Positions 35,501 through 42,869 of a stretch of 50,600 nucleotides of DNA are shown here, one piece after another. Below the pieces are notes generated by a model, which was not told the origin of the DNA, ran no database searches, and saw only the letters and a program-made list of their open reading frames with translations. The translations under genes and the position numbers were made by a program. This DNA is from an uncultured Pelagibacteraceae bacterium (GTDB lineage Bacteria > Pseudomonadota > Alphaproteobacteria > Pelagibacterales > Pelagibacteraceae): assembly GCA_902610755.1 (NCBI GenBank), contig CACLWW010000008.1:1-50600 (forward strand). The letters run 5' to 3'. Each line of letters starts with the position of its first letter. The first letter of the stretch is position 1.

Positions 35501-36998
35501 TACAAAACAACAATCTTCATCAAAACATTTAAAATTAGCCATTATTGATATTGGCTCAAATTCTATAAGAATGCTGATTTATGATGATTTTAGTTCAACA
35601 AGAGTTCCGACATTTAATGAAAAAGCAGTATGTGAACTAGGAAAAAATTTAGATAAATCAAGAAAACTACACAAATCTGGATCAGAATATGCATTAAAAG
35701 TTTTAAAAAGATTTTCAGAAATTTTAAATGTATCAAGGATCACAAATTTGAAAATAATTGCAACTGCTGTTTTGCGAGAGGCTACAGATGCAAAACAATT
35801 TATCAGCGAAGTAGAAACTCTTTTTAAAACAAAAATTAATATTCTGAGTGGTGAAGAAGAAGCAAATTGTTCTGCTGAAGGTGTAAAAATTGGATTTGAT
35901 AATGTTGATGGTTTGGTAGCAGATCTTGGTGGTGGAAGTTTAGAATTAGCTAGAGTTGAAAATAATGTTGTTACAAACAAAACCTCTTTGCCAATTGGTG
36001 TACTTAGACTAATAAATAATCCAATTGTTAAAAAAAGAAATTTACCAAAGTATGTAAAAAAATTATTAAGAGAGGAAAAATGGTTATCTAAAAAAAAATT
36101 TAATAATTTATATTTAGTGGGAGGAACTTGGAGATCTTTATTTAAATTACATCTTTTCCAAAATAATCACCCTGTTCATATTATTCATCAATATTCTATA
36201 GATAAATCAACGTTGTCTAAATTTGTTGAAAAAGTTTCATCATTTAATAAATCAAAACTTAAAACTGTGGAATATATTTCAAAATCAAGAACACAATTTT
36301 TACCGTATAGTTCTATTATTTTAGATGAGGTAATGAGTATAACAAATCCAAAAAAAATAATTTGTTCTATTAGTGGCTTGAGGGAAGGTTCTTTATCAAT
36401 TGATCATTTTAAAAATATAAAAGAGTCAGAAATTTTTACTAAATCAATTGAATATATTGCATTAAAAAGGGGGGATTTAGGATCTACCTACCAAAAATAT
36501 TTTAAATTTATACTCCCTGTTTTTGATGGAAATGAACACTATAACAAAAAATTATTACATCTAGCTTGCGTTTTAAGTCATATGGATTGGGGTCTTGGTG
36601 CATTTCAAAAAGCAGAACTGGTGTTTCAAGAAACTCTTAACACACCTCTATTAAGACTTACACATAAAGAAAGGATACAATTAGCTCTCTCTTGTTATTG
36701 GAGATACTGTAGTATTAAATATAATCCAAAATTTGAATATCTTACTTTTTTAAATAATAACGAAATATTTTCAAGTAAACAGGTTGGTGCTGCATTAAGA
36801 TTCTCTCAGTCTTTAACATCCATATCAACAATTTTTCTTGAAGAATTTAAATTGTATAAAAGAGGGAATTCAATATTTTTAAAAATTCCATCTCAACATC
36901 AAGAAATAATTTCCAAACAGGTAACAAAAAGGTTTAAGGCTCTTGCTAGAGAATTATTTTTAGAACCTAGAGTTATTTATTCAAATAATTCAAAATGA
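35487..36998 (+). CDS. ppx: Exopolyphosphatase / pppGpp phosphohydrolase family (Ppx/GppA)
   Basis: A 503-aa protein of the actin-like ATPase fold. Motifs are LAIIDIGSNSIRMLIYDDF (phosphate 1), INILSGEEEANCSAEGVKIG and VADLGGGSLELARV (phosphate 2). The C-terminal ~180 residues (after about 320) resemble the HD-like helical domain of Ppx. It likely hydrolyses polyphosphate made by Ppk1, though pppGpp hydrolysis is possible. It starts with GTG at 35487, inside the last codons of ppk1 (14-nt overlap). The following 173-bp gap to the next gene holds T-rich DNA and a hairpin but no terminator I can support. Confidence 0.9.
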   Translation: MEVINTKQQSSSKHLKLAIIDIGSNSIRMLIYDDFSSTRVPTFNEKAVCELGKNLDKSRKLHKSGSEYALKVLKRFSEILNVSRITNLKIIATAVLREATDAKQFISEVETLFKTKINILSGEEEANCSAEGVKIGFDNVDGLVADLGGGSLELARVENNVVTNKTSLPIGVLRLINNPIVKKRNLPKYVKKLLREEKWLSKKKFNNLYLVGGTWRSLFKLHLFQNNHPVHIIHQYSIDKSTLSKFVEKVSSFNKSKLKTVEYISKSRTQFLPYSSIILDEVMSITNPKKIICSISGLREGSLSIDHFKNIKESEIFTKSIEYIALKRGDLGSTYQKYFKFILPVFDGNEHYNKKLLHLACVLSHMDWGLGAFQKAELVFQETLNTPLLRLTHKERIQLALSCYWRYCSIKYNPKFEYLTFLNNNEIFSSKQVGAALRFSQSLTSISTIFLEEFKLYKRGNSIFLKIPSQHQEIISKQVTKRFKALARELFLEPRVIYSNNSK

Positions 36999-37121
36999 AT
37001 TTATTAATTAAATTGTAATATTATATTAATATTTTTTTAACAAAAGTTTTCTAACTTAGTTTAACAGAATTTTTATTTAACTTATTTTTCCTCTGTAAAA
37101 TTTAAATTTTGTTAACTATCT

Positions 37122-37157
37122 TCTTTCTTCCTTGTCTAAGTTGATAGGGAAGAAAGA
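37122..37157. repeat. 10-bp inverted repeat at the end of the miniprotein gene
   Basis: TCTTTCTTCC (37122-37131) and GGAAGAAAGA (37148-37157) pair perfectly around a 16-nt loop. A competing 5-bp pair CTATC (37116) / GATAG (37143) overlaps it. It lies 15 bp beyond the stop of the minus-strand miniprotein and 120 bp past ppx. No T-run follows on either strand, so it is probably an RNA-stabilising 3' structure or a weak terminator. Confidence 0.5.
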
Positions 37158-37171
37158 CCCCATATCAATTG

Positions 37172-37378
37172 TTAATTGTTTAAAGATAAGCTTTCACTAG
37201 CTTGTTTTTTTGCTAGTTTTCTTGCTTTTTTTTCTGCAACCTTTTTTTCTATATCAGCAATTTTAACGTTTATATTAGATAGCTTTTTTTCTTTAGCAGT
37301 TATTTTGTTTTTCAATCTATCTATTGTTTTTAAAATCTTCAGTCTTTTCTTTTCACTTTTTTTTAACTTTTTTTTCAT
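37172..37378 (-). CDS. Lys-rich coiled-coil miniprotein
   Basis: A 68-aa basic, highly helical protein of unknown function. It is rich in Lys, with heptad-like hydrophobic spacing in ILKTIDRLKNKI, LSNINVKIADIEKKV and a KKARKLAKKQA end, so a coiled coil is likely. There is no membrane helix or catalytic motif. The strong ribosome site AGGAGGT at 37390-37384, five bases before ATG, is the best in the window and favours real translation. The opposite strand also has an open frame over the same bases (37176-37400), but that is hydrophobic, T-run-driven and lacks a ribosome site. The gene stands alone between ppx and the nudix operon. Confidence 0.78.
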   Translation of the reverse strand: MKKKLKKSEKKRLKILKTIDRLKNKITAKEKKLSNINVKIADIEKKVAEKKARKLAKKQASESLSLNN

Positions 37379-37461
37379 TTTAAACCTCCTTAAAAATTAA
37401 ATTAGGAATATTTAAACATAAAATTCAAAAATCTAAAAGCAAATTTAATGCAACCCAAAGT

Positions 37462-37953
37462 TTAAAAATTTTCATGATTTCTAATTAAATAAAAGAACAT
37501 TGCTATATGAGAGCCGTTATTGAATTTTTGTTTTGATATTAATTTAAATATATCTTTTTGACTAAGTAGATGAACTTTAATACCTTTTTCTGGTTTAGAA
37601 ATTTTTACTAAATCTTTTGTATAAAAACCTGTTATTTTAGTGGTTAAACGTCCCGGCTCATTATAAAAAGTTATCAATTTAGTTAGTTTCGATTTTGATT
37701 TATATCCTGTTTCTTCTGTTAATTCCTTATGAGCTGATTGCAAAGTTGTTTCTTTTTTTTCGACTATGCCAGAGGGAAACTCATAATTAACTTTATTAAT
37801 CGGAACTCTTTTTTGAGAAACTACTATATATTTGTTATGAATTTTAGGGATGATAATCGAAAGATTTGATGTTTTCAAATAATGATAAAACTCATTTTTC
37901 CTAAAACCTTTATTAATTAACTGGATATTGTTTGTAAGTTTGAAATTTTTCAA
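37462..37953 (-). CDS. NUDIX hydrolase (ADP-ribose pyrophosphatase-like)
   Basis: A 163-aa NUDIX protein. The Nudix box GIVEKKETTLQSAHKELTEE followed by TGY fits G-x5-E-x7-R-E-U-x-E-E-x-G-U, with Lys in place of the first Arg. The preceding FPSG and the following FYNEPGRLTTKI loop resemble ADP-sugar pyrophosphatases. It probably cleaves a nucleoside diphosphate linked to a small moiety; the substrate is unknown. It overlaps the aquaporin gene by 4 nt and is the last gene of the minus-strand run from znuC. The Lys substitution is conservative and may still be active. Confidence 0.86.
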   Translation of the reverse strand: MKNFKLTNNIQLINKGFRKNEFYHYLKTSNLSIIIPKIHNKYIVVSQKRVPINKVNYEFPSGIVEKKETTLQSAHKELTEETGYKSKSKLTKLITFYNEPGRLTTKITGFYTKDLVKISKPEKGIKVHLLSQKDIFKLISKQKFNNGSHIAMFFYLIRNHENF

Positions 37954-38609
37954 TTTTTCTTTGAAAATAAACTTTTAATGATAAATACCGCAATTAACAT
38001 CCCTATAAGTTCTGCTAAAATATAATAAGGGGTATTCATATAATTTATACCGGTAAAGGACTCAGTAAAAGTTCTTGCAATTGTCACCGCAGGATTTGCG
38101 AAAGAAGTTGATGACGTAAACCAATAACCAGCAGTAATATAAAGACCAACACAAGCAGCTACCGCAATTTTACCTGATTTCATGGAACCAAAAATTATAA
38201 TTATTAATCCTAATGTTGCTATTACTTCAGATGTGAATATGTAAATACCATCTCTTGACTTAGTAGATAATTCATAAATTTCATGTTCAAAAAAGAAATT
38301 TGCCAAACCAACACCTAACAAACAACCAAACAACTGTGCAAATATATAATAGGGTAGTAAACGTTTTTTTAATTTTCCAGTAATTGCCATAGCAATACTT
38401 ACAAATGGATTAAAATGGGCACCGGACACATCTGCAAAAACAGATATTAAAACAAACAAACCTGCACCTGTGGCGATTGTATTGGCTATAAGCATTACTG
38501 CAACATCATTAGTCAAGTTCTCAGCCATTAATCCAGAACCAACAATAATCATGACTAAAAAACTACTGCCAATAAATTCCGCTAAAAAATATCGATTTCT
38601 ATTTTTCAT
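37950..38609 (-). CDS. MIP-family aquaporin / aquaglyceroporin
   Basis: A 219-aa channel with six predicted helices and two re-entrant loops. The first signature is GAHFNPFVSIAMA, with Asn-Pro-Phe in place of the usual Asn-Pro-Ala; the second is SFANPAVTIAR with the canonical Asn-Pro-Ala. It overlaps the arsC start side by 11 nt (same strand). The pairing of an aquaporin with arsC resembles AqpS-containing ars operons in rhizobia, where the channel exports arsenite made by ArsC. That role is inferred here from the neighbour; a water/glycerol channel remains possible. Confidence 0.88.
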   Translation of the reverse strand: MKNRNRYFLAEFIGSSFLVMIIVGSGLMAENLTNDVAVMLIANTIATGAGLFVLISVFADVSGAHFNPFVSIAMAITGKLKKRLLPYYIFAQLFGCLLGVGLANFFFEHEIYELSTKSRDGIYIFTSEVIATLGLIIIIFGSMKSGKIAVAACVGLYITAGYWFTSSTSFANPAVTIARTFTESFTGINYMNTPYYILAELIGMLIAVFIIKSLFSKKN

Positions 38610-39036
38610 TTACAAACATTTGTATTTTTTTATTAATCTTATTAAATACTGTATCAAGTATTTCTTTTTTTTTGTCAATATTATTTGCCTTTTTTAATTC
38701 AACTACTGGATCTTCAATATCCCAATGAATTATTTCATCCTTTTTTGGCCATACAGGACAAATTTCATTGTTAGCATTATTACAAACTGTAATTACATAA
38801 TCTATTTTGATTTTATTATTAGTAAACTCATCAAAATTTTTAGATCGACAATTTAACAAGTTGAAATTTTTTGACATTAAATAATTTTTTACATCTTCAT
38901 TTACTTTACCAGTGGGATTACTACCAGCACTAAATGCATTAAAACGATTATGGTATTTGTTTTTTATAATAGATTCCGCAATAATACTTCTTGCTGAATT
39001 ACCTGTACAAACAAATAAAATATTTTTGTTTTTCAT
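38599..39036 (-). CDS. arsC: Arsenate reductase, low-molecular-weight phosphatase type
   Basis: A 145-aa protein with the phosphatase P-loop FVCTGNSARS (CX5R) at residues 9-18. Further cysteines in NLLNCRSKNF and ITVCNNANNEICPVWP give the redox pair of thioredoxin-linked ArsC, and FSAGSNPTGKV and DPV complete the family. It would reduce arsenate to arsenite in the cytoplasm. Because arsenate enters by phosphate transporters, a site near the pst island is sensible. It begins within the stop of the upstream 73-aa protein (TAATG) and overlaps the aquaporin by 11 nt. No arsR or arsB/acr3 is seen nearby. Confidence 0.9.
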   Translation of the reverse strand: MKNKNILFVCTGNSARSIIAESIIKNKYHNRFNAFSAGSNPTGKVNEDVKNYLMSKNFNLLNCRSKNFDEFTNNKIKIDYVITVCNNANNEICPVWPKKDEIIHWDIEDPVVELKKANNIDKKKEILDTVFNKINKKIQMFVNEK

Positions 39037-39257
39037 TAAAATATTATTTTGTAAATACCAATCACGAATAGTGGTATTTGCAGTCCAAAGTTAGTTAAGA
39101 TTGCTTTATCCTTACTTATAAATCCTGCCACCGTCCAGCCTACAACACCCAAACCATGAAAATATATATTTAATGGATATATATTTAAATTTGTAAGAAG
39201 TATTCCTACTAAAACTAAAAAAGTGCTGATCCATTTTAGATATTTTTTTATAAACAT
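39036..39257 (-). CDS. Small membrane protein upstream of arsC
   Basis: A 73-aa protein with three hydrophobic segments (about residues 8-25, 33-48 and 55-72) separated by short basic loops. It contains no cysteine, so arsenite binding by thiols is unlikely. I do not recognise the family with certainty. GAAAGGAAATTT before its ATG is a good ribosome site, and its stop overlaps the arsC start by 1 nt, so translation is coupled. It may assist the channel or redox enzymes of this unit, but no function can be stated. Confidence 0.75.
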   Translation of the reverse strand: MFIKKYLKWISTFLVLVGILLTNLNIYPLNIYFHGLGVVGWTVAGFISKDKAILTNFGLQIPLFVIGIYKIIF

Positions 39258-39315
39258 AAAATTTCCTTTCGTTATTATTATGTCAGTTATGTTAAGAATT
39301 TATTAAAATAAAGGA

Positions 39316-39699
39316 TTATTTACACTTTTTACAGAGACCAAAAAATTCAAGATTATATTTTTTGTATTCCATGCCAGATTTTTCTGCAAAATTTGATAGA
39401 TACTTAGAAATCTTTGAATTACTTATTTCTGTTACTTCTTCACAGCTTTCGCAGATTGAAAATGCTGTAGCTTTAGAAACATTGCAACTAGAATTTTGAC
39501 AGGCAACAAAAGCATTTTTGCTCTCAATCTTATGTATTTTTCCCATCTCTATCAATTTATCTAAAGCTCTATAAACTTGCGGAGGAGCTTTGATACCTTT
39601 TTTTTGCACATTAGATAGAATTGTGTAAGCCTTTAAAGGTTCTGATGACTTGTTGATAATGTCGAAAACTATTTGCTGGTTTCTGGTAAGTGTTTGCAT
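39316..39699 (-). CDS. zur: Fur-family zinc uptake regulator Zur
   Basis: A 127-aa Fur-family repressor. The N-terminal winged helix (about residues 1-75) contains VQKKGIKAPPQVYRALDKLI. The C-terminal domain has three cysteine motifs, CQNSSC, CESC and a final CKKC. This is the Cys layout of structural zinc in Zur. Its position after znuCB and the Zur-like palindromes nearby support Zur rather than Fur. With zinc bound it should repress znuA and znuCB. It begins 24 bp after the znuB stop on the same strand, and another 58 bp separates it from the small membrane protein gene. Confidence 0.92.
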   Translation of the reverse strand: MQTLTRNQQIVFDIINKSSEPLKAYTILSNVQKKGIKAPPQVYRALDKLIEMGKIHKIESKNAFVACQNSSCNVSKATAFSICESCEEVTEISNSKISKYLSNFAEKSGMEYKKYNLEFFGLCKKCK

Positions 39700-39722
39700 A
39701 ATATTATATTATCATTTTCTGA

Positions 39723-40526
39723 TCAATTTTTCAATTTTATGGTTTGTTTAATTTTAAATAATGAAATTACAAATAATATTAAAGCAGCTGTTATAATTGA
39801 AGGACCAGAGGGAGTATTTAATTTTAAAGATGAAAATAAACCTAAAAATACTGATAATAAACCCCCTATAATTGAAAAAAGAACCATTTTTTTTGGAGTA
39901 TCTGAAAGGTTTCGTGCAAAAGCAGCAGGTATAATTAACATTCCAGTAATTAATAACAAACCTATCATTTTAATTGATAATGCAATTACAGCAGCCATCA
40001 ATAAAGTAAATATTGCTTTAGCAATATCTGGGTTTAGACCTTCTGCTTCAGCTAATTCATAGTTTACAGTTGAAGCAAACAATGGTTTCCAAATAAATCT
40101 TAAAGTTAATAGAATTAATATCCCTCCTATCCAAATAACTAAGAGGTCATTAGTTGTTACAGCTAAAATATCTCCAAATAATAAGCCCATAACATCAAAC
40201 CTTATAAAAGATAAAAAACCAATTGCCACCAATCCAATTCCTAAAGATGAATGAGCCAAAAGTCCTAAGAGAGCGTCTCCCGGTAAGTTGGTTTTTTTTT
40301 GAAGCTGTATTAAGAATAAAGCTATAACTGATGCTGTTATAAAAACTGATAAAGCTATATTAAATTCTAAGGAAAGGGCAATTGTTACACCAAGTAAAGC
40401 AGAATGAGCTAGTGTATCACCAAAATAAGATAATCTTCTCCAAACAACAAAACAACCAAGCGGTCCAGTAATAAAGGCAACTCCTATTCCTGCAACTAAA
40501 GCTCTTATGAAAAAATCATCAAACAT
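39723..40526 (-). CDS. znuB: Zinc ABC transporter permease ZnuB
   Basis: A 267-aa polytopic permease of the ABC-3 (metal) family with about eight helices. Typical segments are GPLGCFVVWRRLSYFGDTLAHSALLG (written here by its parts: GPLGCFVVWRR and GDTLAHSALLGV, about residues 21-48), SFIRFDVMGLLFGDILA (about 105) and LLLITGMLIIPAAFARNL (about 190-207). It passes zinc across the inner membrane, powered by ZnuC, whose stop lies 1 bp upstream of this gene's start. Confidence 0.93.
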   Translation of the reverse strand: MFDDFFIRALVAGIGVAFITGPLGCFVVWRRLSYFGDTLAHSALLGVTIALSLEFNIALSVFITASVIALFLIQLQKKTNLPGDALLGLLAHSSLGIGLVAIGFLSFIRFDVMGLLFGDILAVTTNDLLVIWIGGILILLTLRFIWKPLFASTVNYELAEAEGLNPDIAKAIFTLLMAAVIALSIKMIGLLLITGMLIIPAAFARNLSDTPKKMVLFSIIGGLLSVFLGLFSSLKLNTPSGPSIITAALILFVISLFKIKQTIKLKN

Positions 40527-40527
40527 A

Positions 40528-41277
40528 TTAATTTTTTTGTCTTATCTTTCCATCATCTGTGTGTTCATGGTCGTGCTTATGTTCATAAATTGAGAGTGTT
40601 TGCGACGCTTGGTCACCAAACAAAGCTTTATACTCTTTATCTTTAGCAACATCTATTGGAGAACCAGAACAACAAACATGACCATTTAAACAAACAACAT
40701 GGTCCGTAGCACTCATAACCATATGTAAGTCGTGTGATATGAGCAAAATACCACAATTTAATTTTTCAGATATTTTTTTGATGAGCTCATATAAAGCTAT
40801 TTCTCCAGTAAAATCCACACCTTGGACAGGTTCATCAAGAACTAATAAATCTGGTTTTTTGGAAATTGCTCTTGCAAGTAAAACTCGTTGAAATTCGCCA
40901 CCAGATAAATTGCCTAAATTTTTATTTACAAGGTGATTTACTCCCGTTAGTGATAGCGCTTCTTCAATTTCATCAGCGCTAAGGTTTTCAGTCAAAACCA
41001 TAAAATCTGTAACTCTTAATGGTAAAGTCCAATCAATAGAAATCTTTTGAGGAACATATCCAATTTTATTAGTAAACTTTTCTACCGAGCCTTCGTAATT
41101 TTTATAAATACCAAGGGCTATTTTAGCTGTCGTACTCTTACCAGAACCATTAGGACCAATTAAAGTTATAATTTTTCCTCTGTTTACTTCTAAAGAGACA
41201 CCTTTAACAAGCCATTTTTCTTCTTGTTTTATCCCCGCATCTTTTAATCTTACTAGTGTGTTTTTATCTAAGCTCAC
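40528..41277 (-). CDS. znuC: Zinc ABC transporter ATP-binding protein ZnuC
   Basis: A 249-aa ATPase with Walker A GPNGSGKST (about residue 40), Q-loop GYVPQKISID, signature NLSGGEFQRVLLARAI (about 124) and Walker B LLVLDEPVQGVDF (about 144), then ISHDLHMVM. A C-terminal tail HKHDHEHTDD is His/Asp-rich, a ZnuC feature likely involved in metal sensing. It is divergent from znuA across 96 bp that contain two Zur-like palindromes. It heads a minus-strand run znuC-znuB-zur. Confidence 0.94.
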   Translation of the reverse strand: MSLDKNTLVRLKDAGIKQEEKWLVKGVSLEVNRGKIITLIGPNGSGKSTTAKIALGIYKNYEGSVEKFTNKIGYVPQKISIDWTLPLRVTDFMVLTENLSADEIEEALSLTGVNHLVNKNLGNLSGGEFQRVLLARAISKKPDLLVLDEPVQGVDFTGEIALYELIKKISEKLNCGILLISHDLHMVMSATDHVVCLNGHVCCSGSPIDVAKDKEYKALFGDQASQTLSIYEHKHDHEHTDDGKIRQKN

Positions 41278-41299
41278 TTAAATTTCCCTATTGACTTTA

Positions 41300-41314
41300 T
41301 GTTACTTTATTACA
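41300..41314. promoter_or_regulatory. Candidate Zur box 1 (znuC side)
   Basis: TGTTACTTTATTACA matches the neighbouring perfect palindrome at 13 of 15 positions. Its centre is 18 bp from that of box 2, so two Zur dimers could bind side by side. It lies 22 bp upstream of the znuC start. Confidence 0.6.
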
Positions 41315-41317
41315 TAA

Positions 41318-41332
41318 TGTTATTTTATAACA
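41318..41332. promoter_or_regulatory. Candidate Zur box 2 (znuA side)
   Basis: TGTTAT-TTT-ATAACA is a perfect 6+6 palindrome with the form known for alphaproteobacterial Zur sites. It lies 41 bp upstream of the znuA ATG, in the divergent znuC/znuA promoter region. Confidence 0.78.
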
Positions 41333-41373
41333 ATAAACTTAAACTTATAAACTAACAATAATCCTTTTAAAAT

Positions 41374-42402
41374 ATGACAAATCTAAAAAAATTACCAATT
41401 ATACTATTCATACTTTCTTTTTTTTCATTCTTTTCCTCAGTAAATGCTGAAATAAAAGTTGTAGCATCAATTAAACCCATACATTCATTAGCTTCTTATT
41501 TAATGGATGGGGTAGGCAAACCAAAATTAATCGTCGATGGCTATGCTTCTCCTCATGGATTTTCATTAAAACCATCCCATGCAAAAATGTTGCAAGAAGC
41601 AGATATTGTATTTTGGGTTGGTGAAGATATAGAAAATTTTTTAGTAAAGCCATTAGGTTCAATAGCAAAAAATGCTGAAAAAATTGAACTATTAGATATC
41701 AAAGGATTGAAAAAGTTAAAGTTTAGAGAAAGAAATGTATTTGAAGGTCATGACGACCATGGCCACAAAGAAGATGACCATGATGATCATGCCAAAAAAG
41801 AAGATGGTCATGATGAAGAACATAAAGATGAACACGGCCATGATGATGATCACAAAAAAGATGGACATGACGAACACGGTCATGAGGGCCATGCTCACGG
41901 AGAGTTTGACCCACACATTTGGCTAGATCCTCTTAATGCTAAAGTGATTTTAAAGGAAATGGCTAAACATTTAATAGAGAATGATCAGAAGAATGCTTCT
42001 GTTTATAAAGATAATTTAAAAAAGGCTAATAAGGATTTAGATAAGTTAGTAAAACAAGTTAAATCAGAATTGAATAAAGATTTTAAATCTATAGTTTTTC
42101 ATGATGCTTACCAGTATTTTGAAAAAAGATTTAAAGTAAACGTTCTAGGCGCATTTACAGTAAATACAGATGTTTTGCCTGGAGCGGAACAATTAAAAGA
42201 AATTAGAGAAATAATTGAACATGATAAAGTTACATGTGTATTCTCTGAACCTCAATTTAATCCAGAAATCATTAATGCAGTAGCAAAAGATATGAATATA
42301 AGTACTGGTGTACTTGATCCATTAGGCGCTACTTTAACTCCAGGTAAAAACTTGTACTTTGATTTGATAAAGAATATGTCTAAATCATTCAAAGGTTGTT
42401 AG
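41374..42402 (+). CDS. znuA: Zinc ABC transporter substrate-binding protein ZnuA
   Basis: A 342-aa periplasmic zinc-binding protein of the A-1/cluster 9 family. A signal peptide covers about residues 1-26 (LPIILFILSFFSFFSSVNA). Metal ligands lie in YASPHGFSLKPSHAKML (about 49-65), DPHIWLDPLNAK (about 185) and FHDAYQYFEKRF (about 241). Between residues ~126 and 183 there is a very His/Asp/Glu-rich loop of repeated HD and HGH units, the ZnuA hallmark that collects zinc. The GAT-rich repeats also create false open frames on other strands. It is convergent with the DsrE-like gene 12 bp downstream. Confidence 0.95.
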   Translation: MTNLKKLPIILFILSFFSFFSSVNAEIKVVASIKPIHSLASYLMDGVGKPKLIVDGYASPHGFSLKPSHAKMLQEADIVFWVGEDIENFLVKPLGSIAKNAEKIELLDIKGLKKLKFRERNVFEGHDDHGHKEDDHDDHAKKEDGHDEEHKDEHGHDDDHKKDGHDEHGHEGHAHGEFDPHIWLDPLNAKVILKEMAKHLIENDQKNASVYKDNLKKANKDLDKLVKQVKSELNKDFKSIVFHDAYQYFEKRFKVNVLGAFTVNTDVLPGAEQLKEIREIIEHDKVTCVFSEPQFNPEIINAVAKDMNISTGVLDPLGATLTPGKNLYFDLIKNMSKSFKGC

Positions 42403-42414
42403 ATTTAAAGTTAC

Positions 42415-42792
42415 CTAAAGAGTAATAACTTGGTCTGGAGGATTTGATCCAAGAGCAGTATATAATTGAGGAAAACATCCTGCTACTACTCCATCAACTA
42501 ATCCTTTTGCTTTAACTTCTCCACTACCACATTGTTCAAATGTACCATCTGCTAAACCTCTTCTAACAGCACACTGGTCACAGACCATTAAGAGCATACC
42601 CTTTTCTTTAGCAATTTTTGCTAATCTTTCACCTATTGGGTTTCCTTTTTGAAGGCAAAAAAGATTGTCATCAAAGAAAAACATTCCCAAAACATTCACA
42701 AGGTGTTTGTTATCTTCTAATTGAGGCAGTATCATCGTACTTAATTGATAAGTACTTGCCATATTGTTTCTAAAAACATACGCAACTTTCAT
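42415..42792 (-). CDS. DsrE/DsrF-like Cys-rich protein, predicted Zur target
   Basis: A 125-aa protein with a DsrE-like sulfurtransferase-fold pattern: VAYVFRNNMASTYQLSTMI at the start, GMFFFDDNLFCLQKGN in the middle and MLLMVCDQCAVRRGLADG after it. It has five cysteines, in NLFCLQ, VCDQCA, EQCGSG and AGCFPQ, with a CxxC pair. These could bind zinc or carry sulfur. No exact family function is known to me; some annotations group such proteins with SaoD/DsrE. A ribosome site AAGGAGAT precedes its ATG. A perfect TGTTAT-ATT-ATAACA palindrome lies 53 bp upstream, and its end faces znuA, so a role in zinc limitation is inferred. Confidence 0.72.
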   Translation of the reverse strand: MKVAYVFRNNMASTYQLSTMILPQLEDNKHLVNVLGMFFFDDNLFCLQKGNPIGERLAKIAKEKGMLLMVCDQCAVRRGLADGTFEQCGSGEVKAKGLVDGVVAGCFPQLYTALGSNPPDQVITL

Positions 42793-42842
42793 AAATATCT
42801 CCTTAAGATTTATTTGTTAGTTATTGATTAAATTAATATCAT

Positions 42843-42861
42843 AGTGTTATATTATAACACT
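42843..42861. promoter_or_regulatory. Candidate Zur box 3 upstream of the DsrE-like gene
   Basis: AGTGTTATA-T-TATAACACT is a perfect 19-bp palindrome. Its core TGTTAT-ATT-ATAACA (42845-42859) differs from the znuA box by one base. It lies 53 bp upstream of the DsrE-like gene and 8 bp from the xthA stop, so the only gene it can control by position is the DsrE-like one. Confidence 0.78.
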
Positions 42862-42869
42862 GTCAATAT

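Noticed and set aside
37036..37082. TAACA-like units after ppx as another Pho box
   Set aside because: Their spacing is 14, 10 and 16 bp instead of 11, and no plus-strand gene follows.
37176..37400. Plus-strand open frame encoding a Phe-rich hydrophobic peptide
   Set aside because: It is the mirror of the Lys-rich miniprotein (AAA codons read as TTT), has no ribosome site, and the minus-strand gene has AGGAGGT at ideal spacing.
39673..40062. Plus-strand open frame over znuB
   Set aside because: It is antisense to a clear permease gene and shows no family features or ribosome site.
41716..41926. Several His- or Met-rich open frames on both strands inside znuA
   Set aside because: They are other-frame readings of the GAT/CAT-rich repeat coding the ZnuA His/Asp loop.
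42403..42414. Bidirectional terminator between znuA and the DsrE-like gene
   Set aside because: The 12-bp gap has no GC-rich stem or T-run.
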